Below are positions 17,357-25,752 of a stretch of DNA of 64,000 nucleotides, in pieces. This DNA is from a virus. The notes under the pieces are model-generated. The model did no database searches, was not told the DNA's origin, and saw nothing but the letters and a program-made list of their open reading frames with translations. The stretch is from positions 1 to 64,000 of the IMG/VR virus record IMGVR_UViG_3300047547_000161. One strand, 5' to 3'. The translations under genes and the position numbers were made by a program. Position 1 is the stretch's first letter. The number at the start of each line of letters is the position of its first letter.

Positions 17357-17749
17357 TTACTCAATATCTAAATCACTATTATCACCAGATTTTTTCAACA
17401 TATCTCTAATCGCTGAAAAATCATCAAAATTAGCCTCACCTTGTTGTTGTTGTTCGGTATTGGCTAATTGGTTAACCGCACCACTATTTTTAATCAAATC
17501 ACTTTGAACCTTAGCTAATTCAAGTTTAATTCTAATAGCAGAGTCTTTAACCTTCAAAAAGTTGCTTTTTTCTTTGGCTATTTTTGTATAGTCGTCAACA
17601 TCGTTTGGTGTTGCCGCATTTGCAAGTTCGTTAATACCGACCTGCGCTTCTGTGATTTGTAAACACGCATCGTTATATGTCTCTTGTAGAAGACCTTCCA
17701 ACGATGCAGTACTGTTTACTTTAACCTCTTGTTTTTTCTTTCTTGGCAT
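17357..17749 (-). CDS. Small helical protein, first gene of the baseplate operon
   Basis: 130 residues, not recognised. It starts with a basic cluster (MPRKKKQE), then is almost fully helical with coiled-coil character (IAKEKSNFLKVKDSAIRIKLELAKVQSDLI), a Gln run (EQQQQG) and an acidic tail. This resembles small baseplate chaperones or adaptor proteins, but that is inference from composition and position. A putative late promoter lies 9 bases before the start, so it probably leads the transcript running through the hub gene. Confidence 0.6.
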   Translation of the reverse strand: MPRKKKQEVKVNSTASLEGLLQETYNDACLQITEAQVGINELANAATPNDVDDYTKIAKEKSNFLKVKDSAIRIKLELAKVQSDLIKNSGAVNQLANTEQQQQGEANFDDFSAIRDMLKKSGDNSDLDIE

Positions 17750-17758
17750 AGTATGTCC

Positions 17759-17773
17759 TTTGTATATAAATAT
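17759..17773 (-). promoter_or_regulatory. Putative phage late promoter for the baseplate operon
   Basis: Coding-strand ATATTTATATACAAA, 9 bases before the ATG at 17749. Confidence 0.5.
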
Positions 17774-17799
17774 TTGAAAAAGACATTTTTTACCATTTT

Positions 17800-18519
17800 T
17801 TATAACCCACGCTGCTTTATGAATTCATACAGCACTTTATAGCGCTTCATGGCTAAACGTATGTCTTTTGTGGATAAATGGGTGTATTCCCTCATTGTTT
17901 CAAGAACTGAGTTCTTATTATACTTTGAACCGCCATCCATGGCGTCAAAAGCTGTTTCCCAATTTTCGAGTATCTCAACTAAAGCAAAACCTACTTTTTT
18001 CTCGTTTTCGGTTAGCTTCTTTTTTGGTAAGTGATTTTCATTATTAAGCTCATCTTTTATACCTTGGATGATGTTTAATATAAACTCATCTGAAGATATA
18101 TTATCTGAATCAATACTATAAGATAAATCCTCATCTTCTTCTAAATCCATCGAAACGTCTTCATATGAAGTGGTTTGTTTCATCATTTTCTCATCTTTCA
18201 TTATGAGACCTAGGATGTAGTGTTTAGTTATTGTGCCAAAATATGAATATGCTTTTTTATTCTTACCCTTTTCAAACTTATGTACTTTTGTCATTAAGAA
18301 AGATATTGTGTCACCATGCAATTGCTCAAATGTATAACCTTTCCTAAATAATTTGTACCTTCTAATTATCGCCTCAACCATTTTAATGAGTGGTCCATTT
18401 AACCACTCATTAAAAATTTGATTCCTTTCTTTTTCGTCTTCCGATTCTAAAAACTTAATAACTGCTTCTTCTTCATTTGGACCAAAGTACGGTTCGTTCT
18501 TTTTGCGTCCTCTTTTCAC
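17800..18519 (-). CDS. Late-transcription sigma factor (gp55-like)
   Basis: Directs host RNA polymerase to phage late promoters. The N-terminal segment FGPNEEEAVIKFLESEDEKERNQIFNEWL and the following IRRYKLFRKGYTFEQLHGDTISFLMTKVHKF resemble sigma region 2 in T4-type gp55 proteins, which also retain a PNEEEA-like start. The C-terminal part is basic and helical. At 239 residues it is longer than T4 gp55 (185), with an acidic insert around residues 125-145. It lies between baseplate genes and two glycosyltransferase genes. It is the obvious candidate to recognise the repeated ATATTTAT element of this window. Confidence 0.8.
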   Translation of the reverse strand: MKRGRKKNEPYFGPNEEEAVIKFLESEDEKERNQIFNEWLNGPLIKMVEAIIRRYKLFRKGYTFEQLHGDTISFLMTKVHKFEKGKNKKAYSYFGTITKHYILGLIMKDEKMMKQTTSYEDVSMDLEEDEDLSYSIDSDNISSDEFILNIIQGIKDELNNENHLPKKKLTENEKKVGFALVEILENWETAFDAMDGGSKYNKNSVLETMREYTHLSTKDIRLAMKRYKVLYEFIKQRGL

Positions 18520-18521
18520 GA

Positions 18522-19322
18522 TTAAGATATTTGTTCGGTATATGTTATTTCTCTATCTTTTGCGAAATAATGTTCTTTTTTAGCCTGTGCAATCCACCAT
18601 CTGTTTTCATCTGGTTTCATTGTTTCTTTGTATTGCGCAAACAATGAATTCTTTCTTTGGTTGACGTGTTTATAACCAAATTTAGGGATTACCATAGTTT
18701 TAACTGACTTGAAAGTCATTCTAAGCAAAAACTCATAGATAAAGGTTAGTTTTACGTTTGATTTGAAGCCACCGAATTGGTCAAACAATTCTTTCTTCAT
18801 TACGATTCCATCAATACCAAAGTTTTGATAAGCTAATAGTGCATTGTAATCCAAAATACCTAATTCATCAGAAAAACTTTGCGCCCAAACAGCTTCATTG
18901 GTAAATCCTTGGAAGGTGTTGTCTTTATCGACATCAACAATAAGTGGCATAAAGATTTCAACATCTTTATGTGCCGCTCTGTACTTGATTACATTGTCAA
19001 ACCAGATTGATGCGTATTCATCATCAAATTCTAGGAAGCTAACCCAATCTGATTTAGCATTAGCAACGCCCAAGTTTATTTGTGTTTGAACGTCTGTCTT
19101 ACCTTCGTTATCAACGAATGTAATCAATGATTTAATGTCACCAAAATCAAATTCGTTTTTAATGTACGACATTGTTGTACTACCTTTAGGTGCTACTATT
19201 ACAACCTCATCAGGTCTTACTTTTTGAACTCTAATGCTTTGAATAGCGTTAGCGAACATTGGTTTTGTTGTGTCATCTAATTCATGTACTGGTAAGATGA
19301 CTGAAATATTTGTGTTACTCAT
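18522..19322 (-). CDS. Family 2-type glycosyltransferase
   Basis: GT-A fold enzyme transferring a sugar from a nucleotide donor. It begins ISVILPVHELDD, has IQSIRVQKVRPDEVVIVA near residues 28-45, and the metal-binding acidic motif EFDDEYAS near residues 97-104. The 266-residue length fits a single catalytic domain; no membrane helix is present. It ends 2 bases before the sigma factor gene. A glycosyltransferase among late genes suggests decoration of virion proteins or late modification of the host surface. Confidence 0.8.
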   Translation of the reverse strand: MSNTNISVILPVHELDDTTKPMFANAIQSIRVQKVRPDEVVIVAPKGSTTMSYIKNEFDFGDIKSLITFVDNEGKTDVQTQINLGVANAKSDWVSFLEFDDEYASIWFDNVIKYRAAHKDVEIFMPLIVDVDKDNTFQGFTNEAVWAQSFSDELGILDYNALLAYQNFGIDGIVMKKELFDQFGGFKSNVKLTFIYEFLLRMTFKSVKTMVIPKFGYKHVNQRKNSLFAQYKETMKPDENRWWIAQAKKEHYFAKDREITYTEQIS

Positions 19323-19325
19323 ATT

Positions 19326-19496
19326 TTATTTTTGTTTTTTGTATTCTTCTAATAATTGTCTATATAACAATGATACGGCATCAATCTCATGGAGAATTGA
19401 TGTTTGTGAGATAACATCACTCGTTGCGGTTGCTATTACCTTTTCTTCGCCGTTCTCATCTAAGATTGACATCCTTAAAGTATATTTTTTATCCAT
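19326..19496 (-). CDS. 56-residue protein between two glycosyltransferases
   Basis: Short gene beginning MDKKYTLRMSILDENGEEKV and ending EEYKKQK. It overlaps the end of the preceding glycosyltransferase gene by 8 bases and is followed 3 bases later by the next, so it fits snugly in the operon. It has a beta-hairpin-like first half and a helical second half with SQTSILHEIDAVSLLYRQLL. Function unknown. Confidence 0.7.
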   Translation of the reverse strand: MDKKYTLRMSILDENGEEKVIATATSDVISQTSILHEIDAVSLLYRQLLEEYKKQK

Positions 19497-20640
19497 TTAC
19501 TGTTTCATTTTTTGACGCTTCAAGGTTAGCTATCAATTTAACAATTTCTTTTTTTCTGTTGTCAAAAATACCACCATAAACTTTTTCAATTTCAGCGGCT
19601 TGTCTTTCTGGGGTGTACTTACCACAGCTTTCTTCCATTGTTTTAAGAAGTTCTGTTGGGACTGAATCTTCCAACCAGTGTTTCAAGTAAGTTGCAATCA
19701 ATTCTGGGATATTGATGGTTGTGTTTGTCCAGACACCATTAGATTTGATTGTAAGGTTACCTTCAGCATCTTTGCTCTCCATCCATTCTGGGATAAGGTT
19801 AGGCATCTTTCCGATTACAGGTGTCTTACATTCCATGGCTTCAAGCGGGAATGTACCAAAACCAGCGGAGTCATCTATCCAAACAGCCAAACAACATTTA
19901 CCCAATTCTGTAGCAAACTGTTCTCGTGACATACCTCTCATATCCTTAAATGTAATCCATTTGTATAGTGGATATTGAAGATAGAATGATTTAGCTATTT
20001 TAGCAGCGTCTGATTGATTTCTTGTTGACAAAGCAACAACAGGTATTTTTGGTTTATCACTTTCCTTAAAGAATTTAGGGATGGATACTGGTACCACGTG
20101 AGTGTTGATGCTTGGGAATAGGTTACTAATGTAGATTGCTTGGTTTTCACTAGTTGTAATAACATCAGCAAAACCGTAATCAATATTCCAACGCTTACCT
20201 ATAGGTAATAATTCCAATAGGTAATCGTAGCTTTGTGAAAAAACAATCTTCTTACATGGGAACCCTTTGATTTGGTCCATAATGTTTGAGAAGATTTCTG
20301 GTATAACAACAAAATCGTGTGGATTAATGTTTAACTTACCGCTTTCAATTGAAACGTGTGGTAGTGCAGCATATTCTTCACCTAGCCAATCTGAGATACC
20401 ATTACCTTCGGCGTTACCTCTAATTCTGTAGTCGTTTTTCTCGCACAAAATTGAGGCTTTATAGCCCAATTGGTTTAATACTTTGACGTGTTCGTAAATG
20501 TTTGCAACACCAGCTGTTGGGTTACCTTTTGTGTCAAGGGTAAAGAAATATAGTGTAAATTCATTACCGTTTAATTTGTTTAATACAGATTCAGCATTCT
20601 TAATTTGCTCATCTATTCTTTGCAATTGTTCTGTGTTCAT
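19489..20640 (-). CDS. GT4-like glycosyltransferase (GT-B fold)
   Basis: 383 residues. After a helical N-terminal extension, TLYFFTLDTKGNPTAGVANIYEHVKVLNQLGYKASILCE has the look of the first Rossmann domain of GT-B enzymes. The donor-side domain carries DDSAGFGTFPLEAMECKTPVIG near residues 275-297, the usual E(x7)E-type region that contacts the nucleotide sugar. It shares an operon with a family 2 enzyme and lies upstream of the sigma factor gene. Likely part of the same decoration pathway. Confidence 0.8.
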   Translation of the reverse strand: MNTEQLQRIDEQIKNAESVLNKLNGNEFTLYFFTLDTKGNPTAGVANIYEHVKVLNQLGYKASILCEKNDYRIRGNAEGNGISDWLGEEYAALPHVSIESGKLNINPHDFVVIPEIFSNIMDQIKGFPCKKIVFSQSYDYLLELLPIGKRWNIDYGFADVITTSENQAIYISNLFPSINTHVVPVSIPKFFKESDKPKIPVVALSTRNQSDAAKIAKSFYLQYPLYKWITFKDMRGMSREQFATELGKCCLAVWIDDSAGFGTFPLEAMECKTPVIGKMPNLIPEWMESKDAEGNLTIKSNGVWTNTTINIPELIATYLKHWLEDSVPTELLKTMEESCGKYTPERQAAEIEKVYGGIFDNRKKEIVKLIANLEASKNETVNG

Positions 20641-20641
20641 A

Positions 20642-20992
20642 TTAGTCTTGCTCTTTTATAATTTCGTATTTATATAAAGTATTAAAGGCCACTTTATAAG
20701 CCATAGGCATTTGTTCTAAAGCCGATTCCGCACCTAGGGCTGAATCACCTTGGTCATCTGAATCTAAAATGATATCAATACAATTTCTTATGATATCATA
20801 CTTAGCAGCATCCAATTCTTTCATTTTTGGTAGGCTTGCTTGAACTGTAGTTGTCTCAATTGTGCCGTCTACAAAAGTTTTAGTTGTCGTTTCAATGCTA
20901 GTGTGATATTCACCTTCTTCAGGTTGAATAGTGATGATTTTTTCTAGAGTATCTAGGTCTATGTAATAATAAATTCCACCAAATTCTATCAT
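20642..20992 (-). CDS. Small protein of unknown function
   Basis: 116 residues, not recognised. The first 60 residues are beta-rich (GGIYYYIDLDTLEKIITI, TTTKTFVDGTIETTTVQ), the rest helical with an acidic DSDDQGDSALGAESALEQ stretch. It overlaps the preceding gene by 4 bases (ATGA) and ends one base before the glycosyltransferase gene. Confidence 0.6.
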   Translation of the reverse strand: MIEFGGIYYYIDLDTLEKIITIQPEEGEYHTSIETTTKTFVDGTIETTTVQASLPKMKELDAAKYDIIRNCIDIILDSDDQGDSALGAESALEQMPMAYKVAFNTLYKYEIIKEQD

Positions 20993-21597
20993 GATAATTC
21001 TTCGTAAGTTGTTGTTATTGTTTTTGTTAATATTTTAGCTCTTAAATCAGAATCATTCATGAATTCTAAAATTGAGTCTAGTGTGTAATCAGCATCCGAT
21101 TCTTTGTTATATGGAGCATTTATTTTTACACTAACTTTGCCAGATGGTTTGGCAGCTAAAGCTACTGGATTAGCCGTAATTAAGACATCAAAATCTGACC
21201 ATTCATCTTCGTTATTTTTAACGAATTTAATACTATTGATTCTGGCCCCAGTTTTAGATAAAAAGAAGAAGGTCGCTGGGATTGCTTTATTTACTTCTCT
21301 ACTGACCAAACAGATTTCGTGGTCAGTGTCATCAGACATATCTGATAAAAACATATTGAACTTGTTTATTAAACCATCCACCATTTGGTCAGCATGACCA
21401 AATATTTCTAATGGGGATTCAAGATACAAAAACGTGTTCATTCTCCCAACCGAATCAAAAGCATAGTGCTTTGTTAGGTCAAAAGACTCTATGTCGGAAA
21501 TCTCAATTTCTGATTTTCCGATGTATTTGTTGTACGTGTAGTCAAATTGACTTAAAAAGTCTCGTAAAACTTCATTAATACTTATACCTATTTTCAT
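20989..21597 (-). CDS. HAD-like protein with degenerate active site
   Basis: 202 residues resembling the HAD 5'-nucleotidase (NT5C-like) fold. It starts KIGISINEVLRDFL, where active HAD enzymes carry a DxD motif; here the first Asp position is Ser and the second is Asn. Downstream, ATFFFLSKTGARINSIKFVKNNEDEWSDFDVLITANPVAL resembles the later HAD segments, but the usual DD pair is also altered. I infer a catalytically inactive or repurposed HAD protein. It starts the small operon with the 20642-20992 gene and the late glycosyltransferases. Confidence 0.5.
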   Translation of the reverse strand: MKIGISINEVLRDFLSQFDYTYNKYIGKSEIEISDIESFDLTKHYAFDSVGRMNTFLYLESPLEIFGHADQMVDGLINKFNMFLSDMSDDTDHEICLVSREVNKAIPATFFFLSKTGARINSIKFVKNNEDEWSDFDVLITANPVALAAKPSGKVSVKINAPYNKESDADYTLDSILEFMNDSDLRAKILTKTITTTYEELS

Positions 21598-21646
21598 AAA
21601 ACCAATCTAATGGCTAAATAGTGATAAGTAAATAAAAAATCAGAAT

Positions 21647-22474
21647 TTAACGAAAAAAATTCAAAATTTTAGTAAAAAAGTTTGGTGAGGCGTGTTTAAC
21701 CACTTTAAACTTCCTAGTAGGTTTTTCCTCTTCGGTTTCTTTAAACATAGTAATGAAGTAACTGGTTAGCCTATGTCTAACAGTGTCTTTCTCACTAAAT
21801 TCAACGACTTCAACACCTTCTACTGGATTTGATTTAACTCTATTAGCCAAACGTTCCAAAGAACTTTCTTTTTTGTTCTTAAGGTCTATTTGCCCACTGT
21901 CACCTAAAACTATTACTTTGGTATTGTCGGAAAATCTGGTCAAAAATGTTTTAGCATTGTCGTGTGTAATATTTTGGAATTCATCAATAATGATAATCGC
22001 ATTGGTAAAAGAGCGACCTCTTATTGCTCCAAATACTTCCATTTTGATAAGACCAGACTCAATTAGTTTGTTGGTGTTTGATTCACCGATTAGTTTATGA
22101 AAAGCATCTAAATATGACATCATGTGAAACTTAAGTTTATCCTTTTCATCACCTGGTAATGTGCCAAGTTCTTCATTCTTAAGTTGTGTGATAGATTTCA
22201 CAAGTTTTATCTCTTTATACACCTCTGGGTTTTGTTTAAGTAATATAAGAGCCTCGAATACACTAAGAAGTGTTTTACCAGTACCAGCTGGGCCAGTACA
22301 TATAGTTACATCATTCTTTTTGATTGCATTGGTGAGTTTCTTTTGAACTTCGTTCTTGTGTTTGATATCTAGTTTGATATCGTTTAGAATTGACTGTTGA
22401 TAACCAGTTTCAATTAAATTGAAATCTGTTTCTTTCTTTTTACGTTGTCTTGTTGCAGGTTGTTTTTTATTCAT
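21647..22474 (-). CDS. phoH: PhoH-like ATPase
   Basis: P-loop NTPase of the PhoH family, common in large phages, with proposed roles in RNA or phosphate stress metabolism. Walker A is GPAGTGKT at residues 61-68, Walker B is IIIIDEFQN near 162-170, and the later GDSGQIDL and RHRLTSYFI segments are typical of the family. At 275 residues it is a single-domain form. A putative late promoter sits 7 bases before the start and overlaps the stop codon of the glycan-cassette gene behind it. Confidence 0.9.
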   Translation of the reverse strand: MNKKQPATRQRKKKETDFNLIETGYQQSILNDIKLDIKHKNEVQKKLTNAIKKNDVTICTGPAGTGKTLLSVFEALILLKQNPEVYKEIKLVKSITQLKNEELGTLPGDEKDKLKFHMMSYLDAFHKLIGESNTNKLIESGLIKMEVFGAIRGRSFTNAIIIIDEFQNITHDNAKTFLTRFSDNTKVIVLGDSGQIDLKNKKESSLERLANRVKSNPVEGVEVVEFSEKDTVRHRLTSYFITMFKETEEEKPTRKFKVVKHASPNFFTKILNFFR

Positions 22475-22481
22475 GCATGAC

Positions 22482-22496
22482 TTTTATTATAAATAT
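22482..22496 (-). promoter_or_regulatory. Putative phage late promoter for phoH
   Basis: Coding-strand ATATTTATAATAAAA, identical over 15 bases to the terminase copy, 7 bases before the ATG at 22474. Confidence 0.6.
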
Positions 22497-23500
22497 CACC
22501 AAAAATTGAAGTTTGTCAATACATCACAAATATATTCCGCTGAATGCCCGTTACCATATGGACAAGCTTGAAAATCGTGTTTTTTAGCCAAATTACGGTA
22601 AAATTCAGATTTTAGCATTCTTGGTGACTCAACAAGGTGGCTAGTAAAACCAAGCGCTTCTGGTCTTTCAGTCACTTTTCTACACACTAGACACTGTTTG
22701 TTTAGAAACGAACATTCTTCTTGTAAACCACCACTATCTGTTATGACCATTTTAGTTTTAACCAAAATCTCCAACAAATCTTCATGAGATAAAGGGTCTA
22801 TAACTTTAACGTGTTTTAAAATGTGTTTTTTTGATTGAACGTTTGGATTAGGATGAATGGGTAAGATAAATTCATAGTTTGTGTGTTTTGCTAATTCATT
22901 TATTACTTCAAACCATTCGTCAATATTTTCATGGTTTTCGCGTCTATGTAACGTAACTAGAATTTGATTACCTTCTTCACATTTATCTTTATAAGATAGT
23001 AAGTTATCTAGAGCTGTGTTACCAACAACGTATACATCATTAAAGATGTTTTCTTTTTTAAGGTTTTCAGCACTAACATTTGTAGGACATAGATGTATAT
23101 CGGCGATGGTTGAAACTATTTTTCTGTTGTACTCTTCTGGATATGGGTTTTTTGTATCATAACTTCTTAACCCAGCTTCTAAGTGAATAACTGGTATTTG
23201 TCTGTGCATAGCAGCCATGGCCATACCAACAACAGATGTTGTATCACCTTGCACTATAACAGCTTTTACATCTTCAAAAACATGATAATTAAGAGTCATC
23301 AAATTAGCCATGATATTATCTAATCTATTTTCGTGACTATATTCTTCGATATCCAAACGCATATCGTAGTAACCATTAACCAAAGTTTCGTGTTGACCAG
23401 TGAAGAATACCCTAAACGGTATTTCACGTTTTCTCATTTCGTTAATGATGGGTTGTATCTTTATGTATTCTGGTCTAGTCCCGTATGTTAGTAGTATCAT
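22496..23500 (-). CDS. wecB: UDP-N-acetylglucosamine 2-epimerase (WecB-like)
   Basis: Interconverts UDP-GlcNAc and UDP-ManNAc, a precursor step for surface polysaccharides. It opens ILLTYGTRPEYIKIQPII, then has VQGDTTSV near residue 85, PVIHLEAGLRSYD near 103-115, PEEYNRKIVSTIAD and VTDSGGLQEEC-like text (VITDSGGLQEECSF), all typical of the family. Length (334) is slightly under the usual 370. It is the last gene of the cassette and overlaps its upstream neighbour by 26 bases. Confidence 0.88.
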   Translation of the reverse strand: MILLTYGTRPEYIKIQPIINEMRKREIPFRVFFTGQHETLVNGYYDMRLDIEEYSHENRLDNIMANLMTLNYHVFEDVKAVIVQGDTTSVVGMAMAAMHRQIPVIHLEAGLRSYDTKNPYPEEYNRKIVSTIADIHLCPTNVSAENLKKENIFNDVYVVGNTALDNLLSYKDKCEEGNQILVTLHRRENHENIDEWFEVINELAKHTNYEFILPIHPNPNVQSKKHILKHVKVIDPLSHEDLLEILVKTKMVITDSGGLQEECSFLNKQCLVCRKVTERPEALGFTSHLVESPRMLKSEFYRNLAKKHDFQACPYGNGHSAEYICDVLTNFNFW

Positions 23501-23942
23501 CTGTTTTGTATTTTTCTATATAATCGCTGCAAACACCCACACATTTTGATACGTCAAAATTATGTTTTTCTGGCATCATAGCGATTGAACCCTCAATTGG
23601 TTCTTGGTCAACGTGTGATATAATATAAATTTTAGATGTTACTGTGGCTCTATCGTTTTCATGCCAAAAATAATTTATTTCATGTGTAAAATTTTTAAAA
23701 TATTCCAACGCTTCTATATTTTTACAGTGTATCCAAAGTTTATTAGCCCGTTTTAAAAACCAGTTAATACTTAAACCACCATATAATGGTTTATCATGCC
23801 CTAACCAAATGATACCATCAACACACCAGACATCTATTTCAACATCATAACCTTTTTGAATCGCTAAATCAATATACGTTGGTTCATTTTCCCAAGATTC
23901 AAAACGACCATTAATGTTGCCCCTATGAGAAATTAGTATCAT
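23475..23942 (-). CDS. Glycerophosphodiester phosphodiesterase-like protein
   Basis: 155 residues with a reduced GDPD-type TIM barrel. ISHRGNINGR at residues 4-13 and GYDVEIDVWCVDG near 31-43 correspond to the HRG and ExD metal-binding elements, and WLGHDKPLYGG supplies the next His-Asp. Such short forms occur in polysaccharide loci, where the substrate is unknown. It overlaps the FkbM gene upstream by 4 bases (ATGA). Confidence 0.7.
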   Translation of the reverse strand: MILISHRGNINGRFESWENEPTYIDLAIQKGYDVEIDVWCVDGIIWLGHDKPLYGGLSINWFLKRANKLWIHCKNIEALEYFKNFTHEINYFWHENDRATVTSKIYIISHVDQEPIEGSIAMMPEKHNFDVSKCVGVCSDYIEKYKTDDTTNIRD

Positions 23943-24577
23943 AAATTTTTGTTTGTTGCAATAATATCCCCTTCGTTAAATGGGTGATAAGCTTCGTTTA
24001 TGAATATCAATTCAAAACCGTTTTCTTCTAAAAATTTAACTAGGTCTGTTTTAAGTAAATGACCCTCGTAGTATGGTAGCTCAGATGCCTCACAGTGTAT
24101 AAATTTAACTTGTTTGATTTTATCACCCATACTTTTCAAAGCATCCAATTCAACACCTTGTGTATCTAACCACATAACATCAACAGTATCAATATTATTT
24201 TCATCTAACCATTCACCTAATCTAACTGATGGTACCGATATTTTGGTAAATGCTTGCGTTGACGCAAATGGTACATTCATAGGTTTTAATAATGATGAAG
24301 CACCAACATTACCGTGCGTCACATAGAAATCTAGTGTTCCGTTAGTATTACTAATTGCTAGTTGTGCGACTTCAATATTTGGGTATTGTTTTGACCTTTC
24401 AAAACAAATATCATATTGCGGTGGATTTGGTTCAAAGGCGAATATCTTTGCCTCACCAAACACAGAGTTAAACTCAATGCTTTGGTCCAAATCTCTAGAG
24501 CCAATATCTAGGATTACGTTAGGTACGTAATCTGGTTTTACTGTACGTATATGTGTTATGAATTTATCTATTAGCAT
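23939..24577 (-). CDS. FkbM-type methyltransferase
   Basis: SAM-dependent O-methyltransferase of the FkbM family. NVILDIGSRDLDQS holds the glycine-rich SAM motif, IFAFEPNPPQYD the acidic loop, and VDVMWLDTQGVELDALKSM the family-specific D-x-x-G-x-E segment. The start is set at 24577, where ATG overlaps the stop of the RuBisCO-like gene by one base (TAATG), rather than at an in-frame ATG 15 bases further upstream. It probably methylates a sugar hydroxyl. Confidence 0.82.
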   Translation of the reverse strand: MLIDKFITHIRTVKPDYVPNVILDIGSRDLDQSIEFNSVFGEAKIFAFEPNPPQYDICFERSKQYPNIEVAQLAISNTNGTLDFYVTHGNVGASSLLKPMNVPFASTQAFTKISVPSVRLGEWLDENNIDTVDVMWLDTQGVELDALKSMGDKIKQVKFIHCEASELPYYEGHLLKTDLVKFLEENGFELIFINEAYHPFNEGDIIATNKNL

Positions 24578-25752
24578 TACTTTTTCCCCCATTTTTCTAT
24601 TGCCTTGTTATATTCTTCACCGTAGTTTTTATCTATCGCTTGACGCATAGCTAAACAACCGCCATATGTTCCGTCTGGGTGTCCATGAAGAGCGCCACCG
24701 ACATTTGCCATATAATCAACACCTATGTTTTCATTTATGAAATCAATTAAACCTGGATGCATACCACAGCTAAGTGCTGGTGTTACGTCATGGTCTCTTA
24801 ACACTTTAAGGACTTTTATCAACTCTTCTTTTTCATCATTTAGATAACCACCATACATACCAGCGTGTATTGAGTCAACACCCATGTACGCTGCTAGTTT
24901 ACAGATAACATACCACTCAATTCTAAAGTCGTGAGTTTTGTTAGTTAAAATCTTATCACCACTTTTTTGAAAATGAATAAAGATTGGGAGATTCAAATCT
25001 CTGATAGATTTGTATACACCCATACCAGACCAAAAGTTTACGTGTACTGAGTTACCACCTAATTCATGTACTAATTTAACTCTATCTAAAATATATGCTG
25101 GGTCTGAGTTTATACATACAGAGTAAATAACATTTTTACCTTTTAAGTATTCCATGATTTTAGGTACCCTATCTTCTATCTTACAAAAACTTGGGTTTGA
25201 TAAGATTTCATCTTCTTTGATAAAATTGACACCACCTTCAACCATTTCTTTAACCATCTCTAGCAAAGTGTCGCTAGAGATACCTGTTTTAGGTTTAACA
25301 ATACCACCAAAAAGAGGCTTGTCAAATGTGTTGGTAAATTCTCTGAACCCACTTAACCCATATGAAGGTTTCTTAAACGTTTGTTTAATTGATTCAGGGA
25401 ATTCAATATCCAATACGTGACATTTAGTTATGTTATCAATATCCAATTGACCACCCATGATAAAACATAAAAGTTGTGAGACACCATCTGTGTCCCAGTC
25501 GATGTTAATTTTAGGGAAGGCAATTTCTACGTTACCGTCTTTTTTGGTTTTGAGTTCTTCTTCATCACCAATAACCATGGCTGAATATTTTTCAAATAAC
25601 TCGTCACTTTCCCATTTATTTCTAACGTTAGGATTACCAACGCTTTGACCTATTGCTAAGTTCCAAGCAGCGTCTCTTAAAGAGGTTACAGACTCAAGGT
25701 AGTATTTAACCATGATGTAATCTTCTCTGTTTATTTCTTGTTTAAATATCAT
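24577..25752 (-). CDS. RuBisCO-like protein (RuBisCO large-subunit superfamily)
   Basis: A full-length member of the RuBisCO large-subunit superfamily at 391 residues. The N-terminal domain includes LRDAAWNLAIGQSVGN; the barrel includes VLDIEFPESI (113-122), GGIVKPKTG (149-157; K153 and K155), and GGVNFIKEDE (173-182) with the carbamate lysine K179 and metal ligands D181 and E182 retained. H260 and H296 match His294 and His327 of plant RuBisCO, S328 matches Ser379, and GG at 352-353 is kept. The loop-6 lysine (Lys334) is replaced by Y303 and Arg295 by F261, so carboxylase activity is unlikely; an enolase, isomerase or transcarboxylase-type reaction on a sugar phosphate is more plausible. It lies between cupin and FkbM genes, overlapping both. 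Confidence 0.88.
   Translation of the reverse strand: MIFKQEINREDYIMVKYYLESVTSLRDAAWNLAIGQSVGNPNVRNKWESDELFEKYSAMVIGDEEELKTKKDGNVEIAFPKINIDWDTDGVSQLLCFIMGGQLDIDNITKCHVLDIEFPESIKQTFKKPSYGLSGFREFTNTFDKPLFGGIVKPKTGISSDTLLEMVKEMVEGGVNFIKEDEILSNPSFCKIEDRVPKIMEYLKGKNVIYSVCINSDPAYILDRVKLVHELGGNSVHVNFWSGMGVYKSIRDLNLPIFIHFQKSGDKILTNKTHDFRIEWYVICKLAAYMGVDSIHAGMYGGYLNDEKEELIKVLKVLRDHDVTPALSCGMHPGLIDFINENIGVDYMANVGGALHGHPDGTYGGCLAMRQAIDKNYGEEYNKAIEKWGKK

Noticed and set aside
22526-22533. Host-type -7 box inside the wecB-like gene
   Set aside because: TATATTTG is present on the minus strand, but no TTG lies 19-21 bases upstream.
24577-25752. True RuBisCO carboxylase for carbon fixation
   Set aside because: The loop-6 lysine and Arg295 equivalents are replaced and no phosphoribulokinase or other Calvin-cycle gene is nearby.
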